64,000 bases of DNA from Setophaga petechia. Lineage: Eukaryota > Chordata > Aves > Passeriformes > Parulidae. The stretch lies in NCBI GenBank assembly GCA_024362935.1, contig JANCRA010000010.1, positions 630,001-694,000 on the forward strand. Direction: 5' to 3'. How positions within the stretch are numbered: the first letter of the stretch is position 1; each line of letters begins with the position of its first letter. The position numbers were made by a program, and so were the translations under genes. Below, one piece after another: positions 26,605-39,766 of the stretch. The notes below the pieces were generated by a model. That model was not told where the DNA came from. It worked only from the letters and a program-made list of their open reading frames with translations, and did not search any database.

Positions 26605-29600
26605 GACAACTTTCTTTTTCTTGTGTCAAAAAACTCTGCAGCCCTCTCTGCAACATCTACAACACGATGGAAGTTGTTTAGTGCGCAGGAAGGTTTTCTC
26701 CTTGCGAGACATTGTGAAAAAGCTATTTGCTTAGATGTAGGTGACAAGAAACACTTACTGCAGTGCACTGAACAGCTAATTGCTACACAGCACTGGGATT
26801 GTGTTAGCAGCTTGCAAAGTGCTAGAAAACAGTACTTTCCCACTCTCTTGCCTTTCCCTTCACATTAATACTTGAAAGGAAGGCGTCTTAGACAACTTTC
26901 TTTTTCTTGTGTCAAAACACAGTGCAGCCCTCTGTGCAACTTCTAGAACACGATAGGAAATGTTTAGGGAGCAGGAAGGTTTTCTCCTTGCGAGACATAG
27001 TGAAAAAGCTATTTGCTTAGATGGAGGTTACAAGAAACCCTTACTGCAGTGCAGTGACAAGTTAATTGGTACACAGCACTGGGATTGTGTTAGCAGCTCT
27101 CAAAGTGCTAGAAAACAGTACTTTCCCATTCTCTTGCCTTTCCCTTCACATTAATACTTGAAAGGAAGGCATCTTTGACAACTTTCTTTTATATTTTGCA
27201 AAACACACTGCAGCCCTCTGTGCAACTTCTACAACACGATGGAAGTTGTTTAGTGAGCAGCAACGTTTTCCCCTTGCGAGACATTGTGAAAAAGCTATTT
27301 GCTCAGATGTAGGTATCAAGAAACACTTACTGCCGTGCACTGACAAGCTAATTGCTACACAGCACTGGGATTGTGTTAGCAGCTTGCAAAGTGCTAGAAA
27401 ACAGTACTTTCCCACTCTCTTGCCTTTCCCTTCACATTAATACTTGAAAGAAAGGCGTCTTAGACAACTTTCTTTTTCTTGTTACAGAACACACTGCAGC
27501 CCTCTGTGCAACTTCTAGAACACGATAGGAGATGTTTAGTGAGCAGGAAGGTTTTCTCCTTGGGAGACATAGTGAAAAAGTTATTTGCTTAGATGTAGGT
27601 GACAAGAAACACTTACTGCAGTGAAGTGAAAAGTTAATTGGTACACAGCACTGGGATTGTGTTAGCAGCCTGCAAAGTGCTAGAAAACAGTACTTTCCCA
27701 CTCTCTTGCCTTTCCCTTCACATTAATACTTGAAAGGAAGGCATCTTAGACAACTTTCTTTTTCTTGTGTCAAAAAACTCTGCAGCCCTCTCTGCAACAT
27801 CTACTACACGATGGAAGTTGTTTAGTGAGCAGGAAGGTTTTCTCCTTGCGAGACATAGTGAAAAAGCTATTTGCTTAGATGTAGGTGACAAGAAACACTT
27901 ACTGCAGTGCACTGAAAAGCTAACTGCTCCACAGCACTAGTACTGTGTTAGCAGCTTGCAAAGTGCTAGAAAACAGTACTTTCCCACTCTCTTGCCTTTC
28001 CCTTCACATTAATACTTGAAAGGAAGGCGTCTTAGACAACTTTGTTTTACATTTTGCAAAACACACTGCAGCCCTCTGTGCAACTTCTACAACACGATGG
28101 AAGTTGTTTAGTGAGCAGCAACGTTTTCCCCTTGCGAAACAAAGTGAAAAAGCTATTTGCTCAGATGTAGGTATCAAGAAACACTTACTGCCGTGCACTG
28201 ACAAGCTAATTGCTACACAGCACTGCGATTGTGTTAGCAGCTTGCAAAGTGCTAGAAAACAGTACTTTCCCACTCTCTTGCCTTTCCCTTCACATTAATA
28301 CTTGAAAGGAAGGCGTCTTAGACAACTTTCTTTTTCTTGTTACAGAACACACTGCAGCCCTCTGTTCAACTTCTAGAACACGATAGGAGATGTTTAGTGA
28401 GCAAGAAGGTTTTCTCCTTGCGAGACATAGTGAAAAAGCTATTTGCTTAGATGTAGGTGACAAGAAACACTTACTGCAGTGAAGTGACAAGTTAATTGGT
28501 ACACAGCACTGGGATTGTGTTAGCAGCTCTCAAAGTGATAGAAAACAGTACTTTCCCACTCTCTTGCCTTTCCCTTCACATTAATACTTGATAGGAAGGC
28601 GTCTCAGACAACTTTCTTTTTCTTGTGTCAAAAAACTCTGCAGCCCTCTCTGCAACATGTACAACACGATGGAAGTTGTTTAGTGAGCAGGAAGGTTTTC
28701 TCCTTGCGAGACATAGTGAAAAAGCTATTTGCTTAGATGTAGGTGACAAGAAACACTTACTGCAGTGCACTGAACAGCTAACTGCTCCACAGCACTAGTA
28801 CTGTGTTAGCAGCTTGCAAAGTGCTAGAAAACAGTACTTTCCCACTCTCTTGCCTTTCCCTTCACATTAATACTTGAAAGGAAGGCGTCTTAGACAACTT
28901 TCTTTTTCTTGTTACAGAACACACTGCAGCCCTATGTTCAACTTCTACAACACGATGGAAGTTGTTTAGTGAGCAGCAGGAAGGTTTTCTCCTTGCGAGA
29001 CATAGTGAAAAAGCTATTTGCTTAGATGTAGGTGACAAGAAACACTTACTGCAGTGCACTGAACAGCTAACTGCTCCACAGCACTAGTACTGTGTTAGCA
29101 GCTTGCAAAGTGCTAGAAAACAGTACTTTCCCACTCTCTTGCCTTTCCCTTCACATTAATACTTGAAAGGAAGGCGTCTTAGACAACTTTCTTTTTCTTG
29201 TTACAGAACACACTGCAGCCCTATGTTCAACTTCTACAACACGATGGAAGTTGTTTAGTGAGCAGCAACGTTTACCCCTTGCGAGACAAAGTGAAAAAGC
29301 TATTTGCTCAGATGTAGGTATCAAGAAACACTTACTCCAGTGCACTGACAATCTAATTGCTACACAGCACTGCGATTGTGTTAGCAGCTTGCAAAGTGCT
29401 AGAAAACAGTACTTTCCCACTCTCTTGCCTTTCCCTTCACATTAATACTTGAAAGGAAGGCGTCTTAGACAACTTTGTTTTACATTTTGCAAAACACACT
29501 GCAGCCCTCTGTGCAACTTCTACAACACGATGGAAGTTGTTTAGTGAGCAGCAACGTTTTCCCCTTGCGAAACAAAGTGAAAAAGCTATTTGCTCAGATG

Positions 29601-32327
29601 TAGGTATCAAGAAACACTTACTGCCGTGCACTGACAAGCTAATTGCTACACAGCACTGCGATTGTGTTAGCAGCTTGCAAAGTGCTAGAAAACAGTACTT
29701 TCCCACTCTCTTGCCTTTCCCTTCACATTAATACTTGAAAGGAAGGCGTCTTAGACAACTTTCTTTTTCTTGTTACAGAACACACTGCAGCCCTATGTTC
29801 AACTTCTACAACACGATAGGAGATGTTTAGTGAGCAAGAAGGTTTTCTCCTTGGGAGACATAGTGAAAAAGCTATTTGCTTAGATGTAGGTGACAAGAAA
29901 CACTTACTGCAGTGCATTCAAAAGCTAACTGCTACACAGCACTGGGATTGTGTTAGCAGCTTGCAAAGTGCTAGAAAACAGTACTTTCCCACTCTCTTGC
30001 CTTTCCCTACACATTAATACTTGAAAGGAAGGCGTCTTAGACAACTTTCTTTTTCTTGTTACAGAACACACTGCAGCCCTCTGTGCAACTTCTAGAACAC
30101 GATAGGAGATGTTTAGTGAGCAGGAAGGTTTTCTCCTTGGGAGACATAGTGAAAAAGTTATTTGCTTAGATGTAGGTGACAAGAAACACTTACTGCAGTG
30201 AAGTGACAAGTTAATTGGTACACAGCACTGGGATTGTGTTAGCAGCTCTCAAAGTGATAGAAAACAGTACTTTCCCACTCTCTTCCCTTTCCCTTCACAT
30301 TAATACTTGAAAGGAAGGCATCTTAGACAACTTTCTTTTTCTTGTGTCAAAAAACTCTGCAGCCCTCTCTGCAACATCTACTACACGATGGAAGTTGTTT
30401 AGTGAGCAGGAAGGTTTTCTCCTTGCGAGACATACTGAAAAAGCTATTTGCTTAGATGTAGGTGACAAGAAACACTTACTGCAGTGCACTGAAAAGCTAA
30501 CTGCTCCACAGCACTAGTACTGTGTTAGCAGCTTGCAAAGTGCTAGAAAACAGTACTTTCCCACTCTCTTGCCTTTCCCTTCACATTAATACTTGAAAGG
30601 AAGGCGTCTTAGACAACTTTGTTTTACATTTTGCAAAACACACTGCAGCCCTCTGTGCAACTTCTACAACACGATGGAAGTTGTTTAGTGAGCAGCAACG
30701 TTTTCCCCTTGCGAAACAAAGTGAAAAAGCTATTTGCTCAGATGTAGGTATCAAGAAACACTTACTGCCGTGCACTGACAAGCTAATTGCTACACAGCAC
30801 TGCGATTGTGTTAGCAGCTTGCAAAGTGCTAGAAAACAGTACTTTCCCACTCTCTTGCCTTTCCCTTCACATTAATACTTGAAAGGAAGGCGTCTTAGAC
30901 AACTTTCTTTTTCTTGTTACAGAACACACTGCAGCCCTCTGTTCAACTTCTAGAACACGATAGGAGATGTTTAGTGAGCAAGAAGGTTTTCTCCTTGGGA
31001 GACATAGTGAAAAAGCTATTTGCTTAGATGTAGGTGACAAGAAACACTTACTGCAGTGAAGTGACAAGTTAATTGGTACACAGAACTGGGATTGTGTTAG
31101 CAGCTCTCAAAGTGATTGAAAACAGTACTTTCCCACTCTCTTGCCTTTCCCTTCACATTAATACTTGAAAGGAAGGCGTCTTAGACAACTTTCTTTTTCT
31201 TGTGTCAAAAAACTCTGCAGCCCTCTCTGCCAGATCTACAACACGATGGAAGTTGTTTAGTGAGCAGGAAGGTTTTCTCCTTGCGAGACATAGTGAAAAA
31301 GCTATTTGCTTAGATGTAGGTGACAAGAAACACTTACTGCAGTGCACTGAACAGCTAACTGCTCCACAGCACTAGTACTGTGTTAGCAGCTTGCAAAGTG
31401 CTAGAAAACAGTACTTTCCCACTCTCTTGCCTTTCCCTTCACATTAATACTTGAAAGGAAGGCATCTTAGACAACTTTCTTTTTCTTGTGTCAAAAAACT
31501 CTTCAGCCCTCTCTGCAACATCTACAACACGATGGAAGTTGTTTAGTGAGCAGGAAGGTTTTCTCCTTGCGAGACATAGTGAAAAAGCTATTTGCTTAGA
31601 TGTAGGTGACAAGAAACACTTACTGCAGTGCATTGAAAAGCTAATTGCTACACAGAACTGGGATTGTGTTAGCAGCTTGCAAAGTGCTAGAAAACAGTAC
31701 TTTCCCACTCTCTTGCCTTTCCCTTCACATTAATACTTGAAAGGAAGGCATCTTAGACAACTTTCTTTTTCTTGTGTCAAAAAACTCTGCAGCCTTCTCT
31801 GCAACATCTACATCACGATGGAATTTGTTTAGTGAGCAGGAAGGTTTTCTCCTTGCGGGACATAGTGAAAAAGCTTTTTGCTTAGATGTAGGAGACAAGA
31901 AACACTTACTGCAGTGCACTGAACAGCTAACTGCTACACAGCACTAGGACTGTGTTAGCAGCTTGCAAAGTGCTAGAAAACAGTACTTTCCCACTCTCTT
32001 GCCTTTCCCTTCACATTAATACTTGAAAGGAAGGCGTCTTAGACAACTTTCTTTTTCTTGTTACAGAACACACTGCAGCCTTCTGTGCAACTTCTAGAAC
32101 ACGATAGGAGATGTTTAGTGAGCAGGAAGGTTTTCTCCTTGGGAGACATAGTGAAAAAGCTATTTGCTTAGATGTCGGTGACAAGAAACACTTACTGCAG
32201 TGGACTGAAAAGCTTACTGCTACACAGCACTGCGATTGTGTTAGCAGCCTGCAAAGTGCTAGAAAACAGTACTTTCCCACTCTCTTGCCTTTCCCTTCAC
32301 ATTAATACTTGAAAGGAAGGCATCTTA
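26605..32327 (+). repeat. HOR copy 6, full 20-mer
   Basis: Same 20-unit order, 5,723 bp. The left part carries copy 3/7 markers (ggaggttac in B, gaaagaaagg before D), while the right part carries the copy 5 marker (cttcccttt near 30,282). The copy is therefore a mosaic of two HOR lineages. Confidence 0.92.
28893..29181 (+). repeat. 289-bp hybrid monomer, type P (copy 3)
   Basis: Identical structure, in HOR copy 6. It sits exactly 19,454 bp from the copy at 9,439. Confidence 0.85.
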
Positions 32328-35300
32328 GACAACTTTCTTTTTCTTGTGTCAAAAAACTCTGCAGCCCTCTCTGCAACATCTACAACACGATGGAAGTTGT
32401 TTAGTGCGCAGGAAGGTTTTCTCCTTGCGAGACATTGTGAAAAAGCTATTTGCTTAGATGTAGGTGACAAGAAACACTTACTGCAGTGCACTGAACAGCT
32501 AATTGCTACACAGCACTGGGATTGTGTTAGCAGCTTGCAAAGTGCTAGAAAACAGTACTTTCCCACTCTCTTGCCTTTCCCTTCACATTAATACTTGAAA
32601 GGAAGGCGTCTTAGACAACTTTCTTTTTCTTGTGTCAAAACACAGTGCAGCCCTCTGTGCAACTTCTAGAACACGATAGGAAATGTTTAGGGAGCAGGAA
32701 GGTTTTCTCCTTGCGAGACATAGTGAAAAAGCTATTTGCTTAGATGGAGGTTACAAGAAACCCTTACTGCAGTGCAGTGACAAGTTAATTGGTACACAGC
32801 ACTGGGATTGTGTTAGCAGCTCTCAAAGTGCTAGAAAACAGTACTTTCCCATTCTCTTGCCTTTCCCTTCACATTAATACTTGAAAGGAAGGCATCTTTG
32901 ACAACTTTCTTTTATATTTTGCAAAACACACTGCAGCCCTCTGTGCAACTTCTACAACACGATGGAAGTTGTTTAGTGAGCAGCAACGTTTTCCCCTTGC
33001 GAGACATTGTGAAAAAGCTATTTGCTCAGATGTAGGTATCAAGAAACACTTACTGCCGTGCACTGACAAGCTAATTGCTACACAGCACTGGGATTGTGTT
33101 AGCAGCTTGCAAAGTGCTAGAAAACAGTACTTTCCCACTCTCTTGCCTTTCCCTTCACATTAATACTTGAAAGAAAGGCGTCTTAGACAACTTTCTTTTT
33201 CTTGTTACAGAACACACTGCAGCCCTCTGTGCAACTTCTAGAACACGATAGGAGATGTTTAGTGAGCAGGAAGGTTTTCTCCTTGGGAGACATAGTGAAA
33301 AAGTTATTTGCTTAGATGTAGGTGACAAGAAACACTTACTGCAGTGAAGTGAAAAGTTAATTGGTACACAGCACTGGGATTGTGTTAGCAGCCTGCAAAG
33401 TGCTAGAAAACAGTACTTTCCCACTCTCTTGCCTTTCCCTTCACATTAATACTTGAAAGGAAGGCATCTTAGACAACTTTCTTTTTCTTGTGTCAAAAAA
33501 CTCTGCAGCCCTCTCTGCAACATCTACTACACGATGGAAGTTGTTTAGTGAGCAGGAAGGTTTTCTCCTTGCGAGACATACTGAAAAAGCTATTTGCTTA
33601 GATGTAGGTGACAAGAAACACTTACTGCAGTGCACTGAAAAGCTAACTGCTCCACAGCACTAGTACTGTGTTAGCAGCTTGCAAAGTGCTAGAAAACAGT
33701 ACTTTCCCACTCTCTTGCCTTTCCCTTCACATTAATACTTGAAAGGAAGGCGTCTTAGACAACTTTGTTTTACATTTTGCAAAACACACTGCAGCCCTCT
33801 GTGCAACTTCTACAACACGATGGAAGTTGTTTAGTGAGCAGCAACGTTTTCCCCTTGCGAAACAAAGTGAAAAAGCTATTTGCTCAGATGTAGGTATCAA
33901 GAAACACTTACTGCCGTGCACTGACAAGCTAATTGCTACACAGCACTGCGATTGTGTTAGCAGCTTGCAAAGTGCTAGAAAACAGTACTTTCCCACTCTC
34001 TTGCCTTTCCCTTCACATTAATACTTGAAAGGAAGGCGTCTTAGACAACTTTCTTTTTCTTGTTACAGAACACACTGCAGCCCTCTGTTCAACTTCTAGA
34101 ACACGATAGGAGATGTTTAGTGAGCAAGAAGGTTTTCTCCTTGGGAGACATAGTGAAAAAGCTATTTGCTTAGATGTAGGTGACAAGAAACACTTACTGC
34201 AGTGAAGTGACAAGTTAATTGGTACACAGAACTGGGATTGTGTTAGCAGCTCTCAAAGTGATAGAAAACAGTACTTTCCCACTCTCTTGCCTTTCCCTTC
34301 ACATTAATACTTGATAGGAAGGCGTCTTAGACAACTTTCTTTTTCTTGTGTCAAAAAAATCTGCAGCCCTCTCTGCAACATGTACAACACGATGGAAGTT
34401 GTTTAGTGAGCAGGAAGGTTTTCTCCATGCGAGACATAGTGAAAAAGCTATTTGCTTAGATGTAGGTGACAAGAAACACTTACTGCAGTGCACTGAACAG
34501 CTAACTGCTCCACAGCACTAGTACTGTGTTAGCAGCTTGCAAAGTGCTAGAAAACAGTACTTTCCCACTCTCTTGCCTTTCCCTTCACATTAATACTTGA
34601 AAGGAAGGCGTCTTAGACAACTTTCTTTTTCTTGTGTCAAAACACAGTGCAGCCCTCTGTGCAACTTCTAGGACACGATAGGAGATGTTTAGTGAGCAGG
34701 AAGGTTTTCTCCTTGGGAGACATAGTGAAAAAGTTATTTGCTTAGATGTAGGTGACAAGAAACACTTACTGCAGTGAAGTGACAAGTTAATTGGTACACA
34801 GCACTGGGATTGTGTTAGCAGCCTGCAAAGTGCTAGAAAACAGTACTTTCCCACTCTCTTGCCTTTCCCTTCACATTAATACTTGAAAGGAAGGCATCTT
34901 AGACAACTTTCTTTTTCTTGTGTCAAAAAACTCTGCAGCCCTCTCTGCAACATCTACTACACGATGGAAGTTGTTTAGTGAGCAGGAAGGTTTTCTCCTT
35001 GCTAGACATACTGAAAAAGCTATTTGCTTAGATGTAGGTGACAAGAAACACTTACTGCAGTGCACTGAAAAGCTAACTGCTCCACAGCACTAGTACTGTG
35101 TTAGCAGCTTGCAAAGTGCTAGAAAACAGTACTTTCCCACTCTCTTGCCTTTCCCTTCACATTAATACTTGAAAGGAAGGCGTCTTAGACAACTTTGTTT
35201 TACATTTTGCAAAACACACTGCAGCCCTCTGTGCAACTTCTACAACACGATGGAAGTTGTTTAGTGAGCAGCAACGTTTTCCCCTTGCGAAACAAAGTGA

Positions 35301-36617
35301 AAAAGCTATTTGCTCAGATGTAGGTATCAAGAAACACTTACTGCCGTGCACTGACAAGCTAATTGCTACACAGCACTGCGATTGTGTTAGCAGCTTGCAA
35401 AGTGCTAGAAAACAGTACTTTCCCACTCTCTTGCCTTTCCCTTCACATTAATACTTGAAAGGAAGGCGTCTTAGACAACTTTCTTTTTCTTGTGTCAAAA
35501 AACTCTGCAGCCCTCTCTGCCAGATCTACAACACGATGGAAGTTGTTTAGTGAGCAGGAAGGTTTTCTCCTTGCGAGACATAGTGAAAAAGCTATTTGCT
35601 TAGATGTAGGTGACAAGAAACACTTACTGCAGTGCACTGAACAGCTAACTGCTCCACAGCACTAGTACTGTGTTAGCAGCTTGCAAAGTGCTAGAAAACA
35701 GTACTTTCCCACTCTCTTGCCTTTCCCTTCACATTAATACTTGAAAGGAAGGCATCTTAGACAACTTTCTTTTTCTTGTGTCAAAAAACTCTTCAGCCCT
35801 CTCTGCAACATCTACAACACGATGGAAGTTGTTTAGTGAGCAGGAAGGTTTTCTCCTTGCGAGACATAGTGAAAAAGCTATTTGCTTAGATGTAGGTGAC
35901 AAGAAACACTTACTGCAGTGCATTGAACAGCTAATTGCTACACAGAACTGGGATTGTGTTAGCAGCTTGCAAAGTGCTAGAAAACAGTACTTTCCCACTC
36001 TCTTGCCTTTCCCTTCACATTAATACTTGAAAGGAAGGCATCTTAGACAACTTTCTTTTTCTTGTGTCAAAAAACTCTGCAGCCTTCTCTGCAACATCTA
36101 CATCACGATGGAATTTGTTTAGTGAGCAGGAAGGTTTTCTCCTTGCGGGACATAGTGAAAAAGCTTTTTGCTTAGATGTAGGAGACAAGAAACACTTACT
36201 GCAGTGCACTGAACAGCTAACTGCTACACAGCACTAGGACTGTGTTAGCAGCTTGCAAAGTGCTAGAAAACAGTACTTTCCCACTCTCTTGCCTTTCCCT
36301 TCACATTAATACTTGAAAGGAAGGCGTCTTAGACAACTTTCTTTTTCTTGTTACAGAACACACTGCAGCCTTCTGTGCAACTTCTAGAACACGATAGGAG
36401 ATGTTTAGTGAGCAGGAAGGTTTTCTCCTTGGGAGACATAGTGAAAAAGCTATTTGCTTAGATGTCGGTGACAAGAAACACTTACTGCAGTGGACTGAAA
36501 AGCTTACTGCTACACAGCACTGCGATTGTGTTAGCAGCCTGCAAAGTGCTAGAAAACAGTACTTTCCCACTCTCTTGCCTTTCCCTTCACATTAATACTT
36601 GAAAGGAAGGCATCTTA
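32328..36617 (+). repeat. HOR copy 7, 15-mer
   Basis: Order A-B-C-D-E-F-K-H-N-E-F-L-M-G-O, 15 x 286 bp. It is copy 3 lacking the second K and the L/M hybrid, and it shares that copy's private H-unit variants at about 34,350 and 34,425. It lies exactly 19,454 bp downstream of copy 3. Confidence 0.9.
34616..34901 (+). repeat. B/D hybrid monomer, type N (copy 3)
   Basis: As the copy at 6,007, again with H before and E after. It is 19,454 bp downstream of the copy at 15,162. Confidence 0.8.
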
Positions 36618-38047
36618 GACAACTTTCTTTTTCTTGTGTCAAAAAACTCTGCAGCCCTCTCTGCAACATCTACAACACGATGGAAGTTGTTTAGTGCGCA
36701 GGAAGGTTTTCTCCTTGCGAGACATTGTGAAAAAGCTATTTGCTTAGATGTAGGTGACAAGAAACACTTACTGCAGTGCACTGAACAGCTAATTGCTACA
36801 CAGCACTGGGATTGTGTTAGCAGCTTGCAAAGTGCTAGAAAACAGTACTTTCCCACTCTCTTGCCTTTCCCTTCACATTAATACTTGAAAGGAAGGCGTC
36901 TTAGACAACTTTCTTTTTCTTGTGTCAAAACACAGTGCAGCCCTCTGTGCAACTTCTAGAACACGATAGGAAATGTTTAGGGAGCAGGAAGGTTTTCTCC
37001 TTGCGAGACATAGTGAAAAAGCTATTTGCTTAGATGGAGGTGACAAGAAACCCTTACTGCAGTGCAGTGACAAGTTAATTGGTACACAGCACTGGGATTG
37101 TGTTAGCAGCTCTCAAAGTGCTAGAAAACAGTACTTTCCCATTCTCTTGCCTTTCCCTTCACATTAATACTTGAAAGGAAGGCATCTTTGACAACTTTCT
37201 TTTATATTTTGCAAAACACACTGCAGCCCTCTGTGCAACTTCTACAACACGATGGAAGTTGTTTAGTGAGCAGCAACGTTTTCCCCTTGCGAGACATTGT
37301 GAAAAAGCTATTTGCTCAGATGTAGGTATCAAGAAACACTTACTGCCGTGCACTGACAAGCTAATTGCTACACAGCACTGGGATTGTGTTAGCAGCTTGC
37401 AAAGTGCTAGAAAACAGTACTTTCCCACTCTCTTGCCTTTCCCTACACATTAATACTTGAAAGGAAGGCGTCTTAGACAACTTTCTTTTTCTTGTTACAG
37501 AACACACTGCAGCCCTCTGTGCAACTTCTAGAACACGATAGGAGATGTTTAGTGAGCAGGAAGGTTTTCTCCTTGGGAGACATAGTGAAAAAGTTATTTG
37601 CTTAGATGTAGGTGACAAGAAACACTTACTGCAGTGAAGTGACAAGTTAATTGCTACACAGCACTGGGATTGTGTTAGCAGCTCTCAAAGTGATAGAAAA
37701 CAGTACTTTCCCACTCTCTTGCCTTTCCCTTCACATTAATACTTGAAAGGAAGGCATCTTAGACAACTTTCTTTTTCTTGTGTCAAAAAACTCTGCAGCC
37801 CTCTCTGCAACATGTACAACACGATGGAAGTTGTTTAGTGAGCAGGAAGGTTTTCTCCTTGCGAGACATAGTGAAAAAGCTATTTGCTTAGATGTAGGTG
37901 ACAAGAAACACTTACTGCAGTGCACTGAACAGCTAACTGCTCCACAGCACTAGTACTGTGTTAGCAGCTTGCAAAGTGCTAGAAAACAGTACTTTCCCAC
38001 TCTCTTGCCTTTCCCTTCACATTAATACTTGAAAGGAAGGCGTCTTA

Positions 38048-38336
38048 GACAACTTTCTTTTTCTTGTTACAGAACACACTGCAGCCCTATGTTCAACTTC
38101 TACAACACGATGGAAGTTGTTTAGTGAGCAGCAGGAAGGTTTTCTCCTTGCGAGACATAGTGAAAAAGCTATTTGCTTAGATGTAGGTGACAAGAAACAC
38201 TTACTGCAGTGCACTGAACAGCTAACTGCTCCACAGCACTAGTACTGTGTTAGCAGCTTGCAAAGTGCTAGAAAACAGTACTTTCCCACTCTCTTGCCTT
38301 TCCCTTCACATTAATACTTGAAAGGAAGGCGTCTTA
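38048..38336 (+). repeat. 289-bp hybrid monomer, type P (copy 4)
   Basis: Same CAG-slipped join, inside the irregular zone. It is followed by an I unit as in the regular HOR. Confidence 0.85.
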
Positions 38337-39480
38337 GACAACTTTCTTTTTCTTGTTACAGAACACACTGCAGCCCTATGTTCAACTTCTACAACACGAT
38401 GGAAGTTGTTTAGTGAGCAGCAACGTTTTCCCCTTGCGAGACAAAGTGAAAAAGCTATTTGCTCAGATGTAGGTATCAAGAAACACTTACTCCAGTGCAC
38501 TGACAATCTAATTGCTACACAGCACTGCGATTCTGTTAGCAGCTTGCAAAGTGCTAGAAAACAGTACTTTCCCACTCTCTTGCCTTTCCCTTCACATTAA
38601 TACTTGAAAGGAAGGCGTCTTAGACAACTTTGTTTTACATTTTGCAAAACACACTGCAGCCCTCTGTGCAACTTCTACAACACGATGGAAGTTGTTTAGT
38701 GAGCAGCAACGTTTTCCCCTTGCGAAACAAAGTGAAAAAGCTATTTGCTCAGATGTAGGTATCAAGAAACACTTACTGCCGTGCACTGACAAGCTAATTG
38801 CTACACAGCACTGCGATTGTGTTAGCAGCTTGCAAAGTGCTAGAAAACAGTACTTTCCCACTCTCTTGCCTTTCCCTTCACATTAATACTTGATAGGAAG
38901 GCGTCTTAGACAACTTTCTTTTTCTTGTGTCAAAAAACTCTGCAGCCCTCTCTGCAACATGTACAACACGATGGAAGTTGTTTAGTGAGCAGGAAGGTTT
39001 TCTCCTTGCGAGACATAGTGAAAAAGCTATTTGCTTAGATGTAGGTGACAAGAAACACTTACTGCAGTGCACTGAACAGCTAACTGCTCCACAGCACTAG
39101 TACTGTGTTAGCAGCTTGCAAAGTGCTAGAAAACAGTACTTTCCCACTCTCTTGCCTTTCCCTTCACATTAATACTTGAAAGGAAGGCATCTTAGACAAC
39201 TTTCTTTTTCTTGTGTCAAAAAACTCTGCAGCCCTCTCTGCAACATCTACAACACGATGGAAGTTGTTTAGTGAGCAGGAAGGTTTTCTCCTTGCGAGAC
39301 GTAGTGAAAAAGCTATTTGCTTAGATGTAGGTGACAAGAAACACTTACTGCAGTGCACTGAACAGCTAATTGCTACACAGAACTGGGATTGTGTTAGCAG
39401 CTTGCAAAGTGCTAGAAAACAGTACTTTCCCACTCTCTTGCCTTTCCCTTCACATTAATACTTGAAAGGAAGGCATCTTA

Positions 39481-39766
39481 GACAACTTTCTTTTTCTTGT
39501 GTCAAAAAACTCTGCAGCCTTCTCTGCAACATCTACATCACGATGGAATTTGTTTAGTGAGCAGGAAGGTTTTCTCCTTGCGGGACATAGTGAAAAAGCT
39601 TTTTGCTTAGATGTAGGTGACAAGAAACACTTACTGCAGTGAAGTGACAAGTTAATTGGTACACAGCACTGGGATTGTGTTAGCAGCTCTCAAAGTGATT
39701 GAAAACAGTACTTTCCCACTCTCTTGCCTTTCCCTTCACATTAATACTTGAAAGGAAGGCGTCTTA
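39481..39766 (+). repeat. G/K hybrid monomer
   Basis: G-type first half (ccttctctgcaac, catcacgatggaatttg, gctttttgc) followed by a K-type second half (cagtgaagtg, ctctcaaagtgattg). The switch lies near gtaggtgac at about 39,613. Single occurrence in the window. Confidence 0.75.
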
